Positions 22,140-33,811 of a DNA stretch of 64,000 bases are shown piece after piece (within the stretch, counting starts at the first letter, position 1; every line of letters starts with the position of its first letter). A program made the translations under genes and the position numbers. The notes under the pieces are model-generated. The model was not told the origin of the DNA. It did no database searches and worked only from the letters and a program-made list of their open reading frames with translations. The stretch spans positions 20,916,521 to 20,980,520 of the forward strand of contig JAJEKV010000013.1 of the NCBI GenBank assembly GCA_021234155.1. The letters run 5' to 3'. Source of the DNA: Isoetes taiwanensis. Taxonomy: Eukaryota; Streptophyta; Lycopodiopsida; Isoetales; Isoetaceae.

Positions 22140-22760
22140 TCAAGGTAGGAAACTAGGTAGAGGCTTAACCGTGAACTAGGAGAAAAGCTCAAGGAGAATG
22201 GTGATAGCCAAAGAAAGGGAAAAATTGGTCATACATAGGGGAATTGAGATGAGATGGCATTCCCATCCAGGAATGGCGGTTCCATTGCTCGCGTAATAGA
22301 ACCGTAGCATTACCAAAGATTTGGCATTGATGACAAGTTTTTATAATGTCATAGCAATTGTTGAAAATAGTAGGCCAGTAGTATCCTGCCTTAAAATCTT
22401 CTTAGCTATGGTGTCCCCAGTAAAGTGATCCCCACAAATGCCTATGCATTTCCTTGATGATCATGGCATCCTCCTTTTCATCCACACACCTTAACAGACT
22501 CCATCCCCGCTGACCCTTAGTAAGACAACATTTATTAGCTTGAATTGCCTATACTTCTCCTTGAATCTCCTTTGTTGACTTGATGTAAGACTTGAGGACA
22601 ACTTCGCATGTTGTAGGACATGTCTAATGGTCAGCCGCCACCCTCCATGGACCCGTTTCTTCGTGAATCTCTTTCAATTGTGCTAATGCAATGGGAGTGT
22701 CAGCAATTTCAACTTCATCCTCATGATCAAAGAATATGTAAGGTAACTAAAGACTTGGAT
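22140..22760 (-). pseudogene. Ty3/gypsy integrase N-terminal fragment
   Basis: On the minus strand: VEIADTPIALAQLKEIHEET (the RNase H to integrase spacer), RCVDEKEDAMIIKEMH, HFTGDTIAKKIL, then after frame changes YYWPTIFNNCYDIIKTCHQC and QIFGN. The H...H...CHQC pattern is the HHCC zinc-binding domain of retroviral-type integrases. Coding then breaks off near the start of the catalytic core, at the border with the DIRS-like gag. Several frameshifts and stops make it non-functional. Confidence 0.8.
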
Positions 22761-25500
22761 TCCTAATTTGATGAATATAGTCACATTCGTTGCAATAAAT
22801 GTTCTAAACATGCAAGTTCAATTACAAATTCCAGCCATTTTTTCATGTATACAATATCCTGACGTTGAATGTTCTAACAACAAATATGAACAAGCTGTTA
22901 GCACGAAGTTAGGAGCATAATTCATGTTTTTAGATGCTAAACAATGTTAGCAGATTTTAGGATGTTTTCCAACTGCTACACAATGTTTATGTGGAGCCTA
23001 TATGCCTTTGATACTATATTACTAAATGGTGTTGCCGTTATCGCATCTTTTAGAATTTTCATCTATTGTTAAATGGTCAATACTTAAATGGCAGCGTGGA
23101 ACTGCTACAACTTATGAACCTTAAAAGCATAGTAGTATGGTTGTAGAGTTGAATAGTATGATTGTAGAGTCTACAGAGCATGTAAATTGTCCTCCGTAGC
23201 CTTATATGTTAAGATGTTTGGATAAAAATGTTTTTTTGTTCTTGATGCAAGATGCAAGAAGTCTAACCTTTGTAGAAAGATGACTCGAACTATCCAAAAC
23301 ATTTGTTCATGACGCGCAACATTAATCTATTATGCTATCTTCTAAATAGAAGTGCAACTCAAAGCCAATTTGGCAGGATTCATATATTCCACATTGCATT
23401 GCATGGAAATCACTAAATTGTATGCTCTACATGCTTCTCTTTGCCCATTGATTAGAATGCTATGTCTTTCAAATCCCTAAGAAAACCAATTATGGTATAG
23501 GTAATCCTTGGGTGAAGATTTTATGTTGTATAATGTGGCATTAAGCAAAAAATAAGAAGCATAATTGTAAAAGACTAAATTTAAAACATTCCCCCTAAGC
23601 AAAAAAAATACCCCTTTCTAAGTGAAAATAAGAAATAAAAATTTAACATGACTAAGGGCAATCTCCTATGACGAAGTTGTTGTCTTTATTATGTTGTTAT
23701 GTAGTCAAATGAATCTCCTTCAAGCCATGTCCTTCCTTATAGATATGTGATCCCCCCTTTCATTTCTTGGCACAAAAAATGATGAAGGTAACAGGCATTT
23801 CTAAGAAGAGGGCAAAAGATACATATACATGTGTCACATACAAGAAAACTGTAGGTCCACATACAATGAAGGAAATCGTTGGATCTTTAATTATGTTGCA
23901 TGGGTCCAAATCATGGAGAAAATAGAGTGGTTGAATTTTCAATAGTTGCAATTGTTTGATCTTCCAATAGTTGTAAATGTTTGGCAACACTTCAAGAACT
24001 AGAAAGGACATCTATTTCATCTCCAAATCCCTGAATTATCTAGGAGAAGACATATGCTCATCTATGCACAAGAGTATACAAACAAGGAAACGTTATCTCC
24101 ACATATCCAACACAACAACAGTACACACATAAACACCTATCAACCATGTCCATATGCTACATATCCAACATAACAACAATACACACATAAACAATGCACA
24201 TATGCACGCATATAGAACGAACATCCAACTTGGACAATAACTTAAAAGGAGCATGATTGACAACCCTACATATATTCCTAAATCCTACATCTTATTCATG
24301 TAATTTTACAATAGAGTTGTCTTTACGCCCGCCAATGGCAGGCACCATAACTCGTTATAAATAACAAGGTGCCAAAGCACTATGGATTGTCCCAATGCCA
24401 TTTTTTGCTTTGTGTGTTTCGGAGATGATGAATATGCGCACTCAGTTGTGTCCTCTAATACACCATTAACATGTACTATTGTACAGTTTGTCAGTATGCC
24501 ATTACTCAAACCATTACTCATGGCTTGCAGAATAATTTGTTTATCTCTTACTAAATCCACCATTACATGTTTCCATATTGCTACATATTAATTGCGACAA
24601 CTTTATATAGCTTGCACAATCATTTGTTTCCTCTTAACAAATCCATCACTACATGTTTCTATATTTCTTCATATTATTGCATGCATGACATAAGCTGTAG
24701 GCAGCACACACATCACTAGGCATGTATATTCTATTTAAAGGCCCTTTGGATTTGCCCAGGTTCGATTCGTGGAGGGTCTTCAACCATTTTGTAATTTGCA
24801 AGACATGATTTTCTCTAATATCCATATCATATAGGTGTCTCTAGACATCAAGAGCTATTGGATTGGCATACTCATGTTATATTTCAATTTGAAATGTAGA
24901 TAGCGATCCTCATTTATAGGGTATACCCACAAGTTGGGGCACAACCGTGATAACAAGATTGGCAAAATACTATAAGGTTTGAACCAAATGTACTTCATAG
25001 TGTTAATACAATGGAAGAGGAAAAAAAAGAGGTTCTTGCTGCCCTATATCATCCCTCGTATGAATATCTACCAAAAAAAGGGGGTTTCAAGGGGAATTTA
25101 ATTAAAAACATAAGAGAGTAATGGTTTGTGTTATTATGAAAAAAAAAAATTGCCATGTGGCAAACTAAAATAGTTGCAAACTGAAGTAGTTGCAGCAAGA
25201 CCGTACATGTGACATGGTCTTCTAAAATACAAGAGCATATGCAAAGAACATATTACCTTATTACTTCCTTCCAAAAGTTTACCTGATGCTTTATATGTTT
25301 TTGACGAAGTACAATCTATGCTTGTAGAAATCTAAACAAGTTCAATCTTTTTCCATATGCTCTATAGATGCATTCCAAAAGTTCTCAAAATTCCAACTGT
25401 AATAAAATGATGTAATACATCATAATATAGAGAGGACTATTATTTGATATGTGCATTCACCAAAATCACTAACGTTGAATAGGCTTATGCTTACCATTCC
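22761..25500. other. Gene-free AT-rich stretch
   Basis: No open frame with recognisable content. Short duplicated phrases occur (for example ACATATCCAACAYAACAACARTACACACATAAAC near 24100 and 24160). At 24768 a GGTTCGATTC word resembles a pol III B box, but there is no tRNA fold around it. Confidence 0.5.
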
Positions 25501-25505
25501 TAAAT

Positions 25506-25547
<42 letters not shown>

Positions 25548-26205
25548 TGAAGGAAAGAAATTTTGTATTAATGTGATAGGAAGAATTACAACATATGGCC
25601 CCTCATGGACCGAGATAGAGATTAAGCACATGGATCCTACATGGATCAAATTTCATATCCACATCTTCAAGACTAATATGCATTTTTCAACCTCTTCTCC
25701 TATCCAACTAGTACTACATGATCGAACCAATCTTTCCAACTACACAGTACTACACAGAGCAAAGTACAAACTTTCCTTAAGCCGCAAATAAGTCTTGATA
25801 GCACCATAAAAACCTTTTGCAAATGTGAGAAGAATAGAGAAAAAATAAAGAGTAAGATGAGCAAAACTGTCCACGCCGCTTCAAAGAAGCCGCGATATGC
25901 TTCCAACACTTGATCCAAACTTGGAGTTTCATCAACCTTTAAAACCGCACGGATGTATGATACCATAAGAAATGCCGCATTGTCGATATGAAACAAGCTT
26001 AGTTCGTGAATTGGCTAGACACAAAGCCCACCATCAAACTTCTTCTCTCCAAAGTCCGGCTCAAGATATGCAAGCATCATCCCCGCTTCATAAATTCCCT
26101 AGCTCGACATCTCTTTGGGCCCCATGTATAAGCAATGAACCCGTAATTTTTAGATCAAGGCACTCTATTCTTTTTCAAAACTTCTACTCCAAACCTTTCT
26201 GCTAG
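25501..26205 (-). mobile_element. Probable LINE 3' end with (TAAA)n tail
   Basis: Read on the minus strand, CATTAATACAAAATTTCTTTCC is followed by an A-rich run and then about nine TAAA units (25501-25548). This arrangement is typical of plant LINE/SINE 3' ends. The minus-strand frame 25700-25996 (AAFLMVSYIRAVLKVDETPS) lies upstream and may be the C-terminal remnant. No RT motif is present, so the 5' limit is a guess. Confidence 0.5.
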
Positions 26206-28239
26206 AAAGAAAGAACAAGAGGAAGGGGAAAAAGCCAATAACTCAGAGGATTCGTTATTTGATGAGGCAAAGCCAAGAAAACATACAACTAAATTGCTCT
26301 CCCTCACATTCTAGCTTAAAATCTGAATTGCACCCTTTCGGTGCTTCTTGCTCAAACAAGAAAAACTTACTTGACAGAAAAGAACCGAAAGTTAGTGGCA
26401 ACCGATGAAATGAAAGGACCGCCTTTGAAGCAATCCCGGGTTGAAGATATCAAACCACCTTTGAAGGAACGAAATCAAATGAGAAAGCTGGCAAAACCCC
26501 TCTAGCATCAATTGGGCCTCTCGATCTTCAAGAAGATTGGAAGCAATTATAAAGAAGAGGGAGAAGGGCTTACCTTCTCTCTCCGCGCCGCCCTAGTTCC
26601 ATGCGCCAAGAAACGTGCCAAGAAGCATTCTCCGCATCCTCATTCCTAAAATTGAACCCACCAAGTTGGAACTTACAAGAGCATGCATTGACGAAAAGTG
26701 GTTAGGATCTGGACTTGGTTTTTTTTGCACTTAAATTGCATGTTAGTTTTTTTTTTGCTCCTTGTTGATTGCATTTGGTATTATGGCCGCCCAGAAAGTA
26801 AATCCATATCTTCATCTGAAGCCACAAGCGATATTATTAGGGTTGAAGGAATTTAGCTTAAACCAAGCAACAAACATCTCATATTTCCATTAAAGGATAC
26901 CAAAACAAATTCGAGACAACAAAGAGATCAAACGCTTGTAATCCTTCTTAAAATGCTTCTTAATGCCTCTTTAAATGTCTAATGATTGTTCACAAGCATG
27001 CCATATTATGCTCATGGCGATGGAGAAGTTGCAAGCACACCAAAAAGAATTTCATATCACAGAAATATGTGACACTAGAGAATCGTCGCCCTTTGAGGAT
27101 CCATGATCGCATACGATATCATGGGGTACACACCTTTTCTCGCTTGTCCATAATATAGAATTGGCCTTGCCTTTCAAATGTGTGGTATCGAACTACGATT
27201 TTTTTTGCCAATACCTAGGCAAGCTTGAGTTCCATTGCCTTAAACCATACTAAACCAATCATTGCATTGCTATGAAAAATTTTGAAACTATGACAAGAGG
27301 CATACGTATTACCCAAAGATGTAATAATGACACATATAAATGCAAGGCTTTGCAAACAATAGAGGAGGTTTAGAATAGATCCTAGAATCATCATGTATTT
27401 CAAGATTATCAAGGCAAACATATTTCCTATTGAAGCAAAACAATAAAGAAGATTTGTGCTTCTACAGTTTATCTCAGATTCTAAAACTAGTGACCACTTA
27501 TGCGTAATAAAATGTAAGTATGCTTTTAGCTAGTAGGCATGGAAGGTGGCATTGGGATGCACTATTGTATTATATGACATGATTATTATGGTCTCAAAGT
27601 AGTGTAGGATGATTCCCTTGGATCATCATTGCACCCAGATCAACAAATTTGTTATGCATTTATAAACTAATTCCAAAGGAAAACCTCGAATTAGGCGCCG
27701 GTATTAATTAGGGGCCAGATTACGAATAATTCAAATAAGCCTTTTCATCTTCCTTGCTGAATTTTCAAGACTATAATTTGGTTGGGGATCGTAATATTTT
27801 CTTACAAAATGGTGGGAGGGACTTCCAGAGGAATCTTTCCAAACCCGGTGAGTAAGGAGGACCCGAAGCATTAAGAAAAGTAAGGGCTCTAGTCTACAAG
27901 ACTTGTTTCAATCTGGAAAGCTGGCAGATACAATAGGAATTAGCTAACTTAGCCCTGTGGTACATACAATATTTATTTGAAAACATGCATGTGTATTCTG
28001 CAATGCTGCATATTTTTGTTCTTCGTATTGGTAAGTCATCATTTTCAAAATTCAAGACATTATCCAGAAAATTGGATTGTTTGTGGATATGGATCATGCA
28101 GATTAGCATATTGCAAACCTGCAAAGTGCTGGATAGGTGCTTTAAGTTTTCTAAAGCTTTACAATAATGGGTGCAGTCATTTCCATTTAGGTTACAGGCA
28201 CAGGACTCCTGGAATCCAAATTGCAACAAAAGCTTATCA
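26206..28239. other. Gene-poor stretch up to the LTR element
   Basis: No supported gene. Around 28140-28230 a plus-strand frame (GCSHFHLGYRHRTPGIQIAT) touches the 5' LTR and could be a small exon interrupted by the insertion, but it is too short to judge. Confidence 0.4.
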
Positions 28240-28718
28240 TGTTATGAACATTATGGGTCATGAGGGGGGCACTTCAAATAAATCCTTAGGTAAGCAAATA
28301 AAACCCTTAATATTGTGACGAAATGGCAAAGATCCCATTGATGGGTCAACCAAAAGCCATCGGCATGGCTATGGCGCAGGGCAGCCAACGGACCTGCCCT
28401 TCTTGCATTCGATTCAGGTCCTTGAGGGACCTAGAAGGTCGGAGATGAGTCAATCTTCATTTCGGCCTGCTGGCTTTCCATCAAGCCATTCCATTGCCCA
28501 TTTGGGGCCTTATAAAAATCTGGTCATATTTGGAGCAGAGGGGCACCTGGTTTTGCCGCAGGAAGCTAGGGGGGTGAATCATTCTTCCTGATTACTTGCA
28601 TCATAATCGAAGTCTTAGGAAGGCTCTCAACACCGTGGGGAAATCGTGGATTCGATGGTAGAGGGGGAAGGTGTAGATTGATGCCTTTGTGGCATCCTTG
28701 AAGCCAAGATCCATTTCA
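28240..28718 (+). repeat. 5' LTR of the Ty3/gypsy element, internally deleted
   Basis: Begins TGTTATGAACATTATGGG and ends GATCCATTTCA. It aligns to the 3' LTR in two blocks, 28240-28318 and about 28324-28718. About 940 bp present in the 3' LTR is missing between the blocks. Confidence 0.88.
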
Positions 28719-28736
28719 TTGGTATCGTGAGCCCGA
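28719..28736 (+). promoter_or_regulatory. Primer-binding site
   Basis: TTGGTATCGTGAGCCCG directly follows the 5' LTR. TGGTATC..GAGC matches the complement of the initiator Met-tRNA 3' end with a few differences, as expected for minus-strand priming. Confidence 0.7.
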
Positions 28737-28859
28737 GTTTGGGGCTGATATGGAGAGGGAAATCATGGCGTAAGATCCCTTCATGGGCCCCGGGCTTCCC
28801 TTATCCTTAAGAAGGAGAAGACCTTCTTGATGATCTTGCTCCTCCGGAAGAAGAAGTGA

Positions 28860-30230
28860 GGGAATTAGATGAGCTCACCTCCAAATTCGGCCGAAGGATT
28901 AGATAATCAGCAAGTGCATGATCAAGAAGAAGAACTTGCAGCCCGTGATTCCCCCATTCACACCGAAAGGTTAGAAGATCCCCGATCCCTTATTGGATTA
29001 TGCCAAAGCAAGAATGCGGAATTGATGGGGCAAAGTTGCGTAAACAAAAATTGAGCAAGCACATACTAATCAATTGCTCAAGAGTTTGCAACTCCAATTA
29101 ACCAAGCAAGCTAATGATGCAGCAGAAAGAGAGAAGAAGTTGTTTGATACCATAGCCCAATTATTGGCAAGGGGCCTAGGGGGCACCAATGCCAATGGGG
29201 GACCTAACCAGGCTCGTGGGAGCCCGAAGTTAACTGTGCTCTCGAGAGCCCGTGAAAGGTCTTAACCCAAGCAAACCCCTCTCGTGTAAACCCAGTTGTT
29301 GTTGAAAATCAAACTAGCCAAGCTCAAGGAGCTGGAGCTAGAACAATGGATGGAAATCCCACTTAGGGAGTAGAAGTTCTGGCAGCCTTGTCTTTTGAGG
29401 AGGTTAAGGGGCTAGAAAAAAGAGATCATCCTGAATTTTGTGGCACAGAGTCAGCAGAACAAGCCATTCAATGGCTTAACTGGTTGGAAACCTATTTTCG
29501 AGCCACTAAGAAGGAGATGCAGCCAGAGTGTTGCATGCTGCTCTCCACTTGCGAGGGGTTGCTGCTTCTTGGTGGGGGATCCTCATGGGGAGAGGAGTAG
29601 AGATAAATAGTTGGGCAGACTTTTGCAAATTCTTTAAGCAAGAATACGCCCCTCACCATGATGAACATCATGCTGATCCAAATTTTAAAAGCATCAGACA
29701 AATGGGCACCTTACAGCAATACATCAACACTTTAAGAGGTGTATTTGCAAGGATCAAGGAAATGCCAGCACGGATGCAAGTAAGTTATTTTGAAGATGGG
29801 CTTAAAGATTGTAGCCTTAGGGCACATATCAGGCAGGTAAATCCAGGAGATTTTGAGTCAGCAAGGTCCCTAATACGCACATTAGCTTAGCTCCAAGAGA
29901 AGAAGGGGAGGAAGAGAACAAGAAAGGTCGTCGCTTCCAAGAATGGAAGCAAAGAAAACTTGAAAACAAGCAAGGAGGGTCAAATAAAAGGGCTAGAGTA
30001 GCCCAAGTTAACCCTCCAAACAATGACAAAGGCAAAGGGGATGCATCTTCAGGGAAGAAGTCCACTAAGCCATTTGCTTGTTACAATTGCGCGGCAAAGG
30101 GGCATATGGCCAGGGATTGCCCAAAACCCCATAAGGACAAGAAGGCGATGGCCGCTACAACCAAGCAAGTTGAAGGGGGAACCAAACAACTCTCTGCCAT
30201 AGCTCGGGGAGAGCCAAGTTCGGTAAGTAA
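28860..30230 (+). pseudogene. Gag of the Ty3/gypsy element
   Basis: Broken frames encode a Gag-like protein. A coiled-coil leader (29074-29265; LKSLQLQLTKQANDAAEREK) precedes the retrotransposon Gag domain (EFCGTESAEQAIQWLNWLET). A frameshift near 29530 leads to ASWWGILMGRGVEINSWADF and SYFEDGLKDCSLRAHIRQVN. A nucleocapsid zinc knuckle CYNCAAKGHMARDC lies at 30079-30120 and fits C-x2-C-x4-H-x4-C exactly. A TAG after RTLA (29888) and several frameshifts disrupt it. Confidence 0.85.
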
Positions 30231-30279
30231 GAAAGATAACTTTGCTGGGCAAGTTATTCGTTTACTTCGAAAATAAATA

Positions 30280-30800
30280 ATAGAAATGTTATTGTTCTTA
30301 TCGACTCGAGTAATCGACAATTTCATTTCTCAAGCAGACTTAGCACAAGAACTAAAGATGGAGTTGGTCTGTGTGGCACCATATTAAATTGAGACCTAAG
30401 CCGGGAAACAGATTCAAGATTGGAGCCATGTGGTGGTCGGTGTGCACTTGACCATTGGGGACTATGAGGAAACAATGAGTTTTGACTTAGCAAAACCATG
30501 ATTTGATGTGGTAATCGGGTATAAAATGGCTTCAAATGGTTATTCCTCCTATTGATTGGAAAAACACTTGTTAGTTATTTCCAAGGGAGGGAAGAAAATT
30601 ACCCTTCAAGGTACTCCTTATGTAGTTTCCCTCACGTTAATAATGGCTATGCAAGCCAAACGTTGTTTCCGTTCCAACATTAATGAAAAATATCTTGTCT
30701 ATGTTCTTGACTCCCCCATAGATTCAATGCAAATAAATGCTATGGACAAGGATAACAAGCTTGAGAATTTGCTTAATAAATATAGGGATGTGTTCTTAAG
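30280..30800 (+). pseudogene. Retropepsin region
   Basis: VLIDS (the start of the aspartic protease active site) is followed by a one-base deletion that destroys the DSG triad. The frame then resumes with NFISQADLAQELKMELV, GVHLTIGDYEETMSFDLAK and FDVVIGYKMA. The spacer up to RT (30556-30810) is open. The protease is inactive as read. Confidence 0.75.
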
Positions 30801-30819
30801 AACTCCCTAAGGAGTACCA

Positions 30820-31480
30820 TTGAGAGAAATCTCCCACGAGATAGACTTGGAACCAGGGACTAAGCCAGTGGCCAGGGCGCCATATAGACTTAGCCCCCTG
30901 GAGCAAGAAGAGGTCAAAAGACAAATTCAAGAATTGCTCCAAAAGGGTTTCATATAAGGCCTAATAAGTCACCATTTGGGGCGCCTGTCATCCTTGTAAA
31001 GAAAAAGGATGGGAACATGCGCATGTGTATCGATTATAGGGCTTTGAATAAAGCCACTATTAAAAATTGCTACCCAATGCCTAGAATTGATGAAATTATG
31101 GATCGATTGGTGGGAGCAAAAAATTTCTCCAAGATCGACCTAAGAAGTGGATATTATCAAATTAGCATTAGGGAAGGAGATGAACCCAAAACGGCCTTTC
31201 AAACCAACCAAAGGCATTTTGAATTTGTGGTCATGCCCTTTGATTAACAAATGCCCCACCCACGCTTATGCACAATCGATGAACACTATTTTTCAAGGGT
31301 ATCTAGACAAATTTATCCAAATATTCCTGGACTACATTCTGATTTACTCAAGGAGTAAAGAGGAGCACTTGGAACACTTGGAAAAGGTATTGATGATGCT
31401 CGGGGAGCACAAGCTTTATGCCAAAATTTCCAAGTGTGAATTTCTAAAACAAGAAGTAGCATACCGGGACACATAGTCTC
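30820..31480 (+). pseudogene. Reverse transcriptase region
   Basis: Motifs in order: [60 protein letters not shown] (motif A with its catalytic Asp), then after a frameshift at about 31240 FLDYILIYSRSKEEH, where the usual (Y/F)VDDILIYS has lost one Asp. EHKLYAKISKCEFLKQEV matches the thumb border. Stops and at least three frame changes inactivate it. Confidence 0.85.
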
Positions 31481-31539
31481 TAAAAGGGTTTGGCCCCGTG
31501 ACAAAGTAATTTGAGCCATAAGGGAATGGCCAGAACTTA

Positions 31540-32110
31540 TAGATGTTCCAGATGTAAGGAGTTTTCTAGGCTTAGCCACTTATTATAGGAAATTCATTCC
31601 AAAGTTTTCAAAAGTGGCTACCCCCCTTACATACCTACTTAAGAAAGGGCAACCCTTTGTGTGGGGGAAGGAACAAAGGATAGCCTTTGAACAAATAAAG
31701 GTTCTACTCTCAAATGAACCAATTCTCAGGATTTTGGATTTAAATATGCCCTTTGAAGTGTACATTGACGCATGTGGACAAGCTCTGGGAGCAGTTATTA
31801 TGCAACAAGGGCATGTGTGTGGCTTATGAAAGTCGTAAGTTAAATCCAGCTAAGAAGAAAGAACTATGCCACTTATGAACGAGTTGTTAGCCATAGTTCA
31901 TGCCTTAAAAACTTGGCGGCACCTTTTGAGGTCGGGGATCAATAAAGAGCCACACAAGTTTATAGCGTTTATAGATCATAAACAGTTAAAAGTTTTGCAA
32001 AATCAAGCAGAGATAAGTCCCAAACAAGCACAATGGTTGGACTTCTTACATGAATTTCACTTTGAAATTCGCACACCCCTAGAAAAGATAACAGATTCTG
32101 CGTAGATGCA
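31540..32110 (+). pseudogene. RNase H region
   Basis: The RT connection (SFLGLATYYRKFIPKFSKVA-like, split over frames near 31560-31620) leads to LLKKGQPFVWGKEQRIAFEQ. RNase H itself shows FEVYIDACGQALGAVIMQQG with its first catalytic Asp, ELLAIVHALKTWRHLL with the Glu, and FIAFIDHKQLKVLQNQ with the second Asp. A frameshift occurs near 31820 and a TAG near 32103. Confidence 0.82.
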
Positions 32111-32269
32111 CTTTCGTAATAAAGTACATTAATGGAATGACATCTCTAGAATGGGATCGCTTCCAACAAATCAGGGATTTGTATAAGAAGGACCAAGATC
32201 CAACTAAAAGAGAGGGTTTTTTTTGGGCGCAGAATGATAATCTATGGTTTTATAAGGAGTGAATATATG

Positions 32270-33450
32270 TACCCTTAGTAGAGAATCTTAGAAAAGAGAT
32301 TCTGTATGAATTCCATAATACCCCGCAAGCAGGGCAGGGGGGGATTGGAAGACATACAAATTGGTTAAAAGACAATTTTTTTGGCCTGGTATGAAACAAG
32401 ATGTAAAATCTTATGTATCACAGTGCCTGGTATGTCAGGCGGTAAAAACGGATCATGGCAAAATGCAGGATTATTACAATCATTACCCATACCTTTGGGA
32501 AGGTGGGAATGCATAAGTATGGATTTTATAGTTGGACTCCCACTTTCCAATCGACAACACACCCAAGTGCTAGTGATTGCCTGACAAAGTATGCAAAGTT
32601 CTTAGCATTACGAGGTGATGCTACTTTGGATCGGGATGTGGCCAAGGAGGGTTGTGTACCCTATGTTTGATCCGCCACTCTAAGAATTGTGTTTATCAAG
32701 ACTCTAAATTCATGGGGCACTTTTGGAAAGATTTCATGAAGGGGTTAGAAGTACGCCAAAGATGAGTAGTGAAAATCACCCCAAACCGATGGACAAATGT
32801 AACGAATTAACATGATCCCCGAGGATATATTAAGAAGTTTTGGCGTTTGAAAACAATCCAAGTGGGAGGAATATTTGCCCTTTATAGAGTTCGCTTATAA
32901 CAACGCGATACCACACGTACCAAAATGAGTCCCTTTATGGCTATGATGGGTAGGAACCCAAGATCATATATTGGGACTAACCAAGCCTTAAAAACTGATG
33001 CGGCTATCCATATGTTGGAAGATATGCAAGCCTTATTGTATCAGTATAGGGCAAACCTAAAGAAGGCTCAAGATCGAGCCAAGATAAGTGCCAACAAACA
33101 TCGAGAGAAGTAACCTTCAAGGAAGATGAGTATGTTCTTACAAAATCGCTTACCCTGCACTCAAGGTTGGGACCTTGAAGCTATTGGTCAAGGGAAAGAT
33201 TCCCAAAATGATACCCCGATATGCGGGACCCTTCAAGATGTTAAGAAGGATCAATGAGACCACATATGAGTTAAAGCTTCCAGATGGAAAGGAGTACATC
33301 CTGTTTCCCATGTAAGTAGTCACCAAGAAAGTTTATATTGTCCACGGACAACGGATTGCAGCAAATGACAATACCCCTAGCCCTTAGCTCGAGGTAACTC
33401 CCCGAGGTATTATTCTAGACACTCGATTTGAAGCCGCAAGAATAGAAATA
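32270..33450 (+). pseudogene. Integrase region
   Basis: The zinc-binding domain spans EFHNTPQAGQ to QCLVCQAVK. The core starts with WECISMDFIVGLPLSN, which carries the first catalytic Asp. Beyond this the frame is heavily broken. MSPFMAMMGRNPRSYIG and a helical YQYRANLKKAQDRAKISANK segment near 32925-33110 mark the C-terminal part. A possible chromodomain-like end lies near 33400. Confidence 0.78.
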
Positions 33451-33798
33451 TTGCGTAATACTTGATCTTGTGGCGAGGTCAATCACTCTCCAAGGCCACA
33501 TGGGAGAGTGAAGAGCATGTGCAAAGAAAAATCCTCATCCGACTTAACCCGTGGAGGCCATTTAAAAAGATTAGAATGGTCAAATAGGAGGATAGTTACC
33601 TAGTACAATTTAAGGACTTGCATCGTGGATAGCAAGTAGGGGACGCCCAAAAACTATGAGCTACTAAACCATGGTCATTGTGGTGATCCAGAAACGGTTT
33701 CAAGGGACTAAATGAAGAAGAGACCATGGTTGGGGTGGTGACCTGTGGAAAGGGTTTCCAATGCACATACACCCGCAATCCTTGGGAACCAAGGATTT

Positions 33799-33811
33799 AA
33801 AGGGGGAGGTA
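33799..33811 (+). promoter_or_regulatory. Polypurine tract
   Basis: TAAAGGGGGAGGTA immediately precedes the 3' LTR and is the expected primer for plus-strand synthesis. Confidence 0.75.

Noticed and set aside
24755-24785. tRNA-like GGTTCGATTC word
   Set aside because: No acceptor, D or anticodon stems can be formed from the flanks.
28240-33450. Endogenous pararetrovirus instead of a retrotransposon
   Set aside because: LTRs, PBS, PPT and an integrase with HHCC domain are present and no movement protein is seen; this is Ty3/gypsy.
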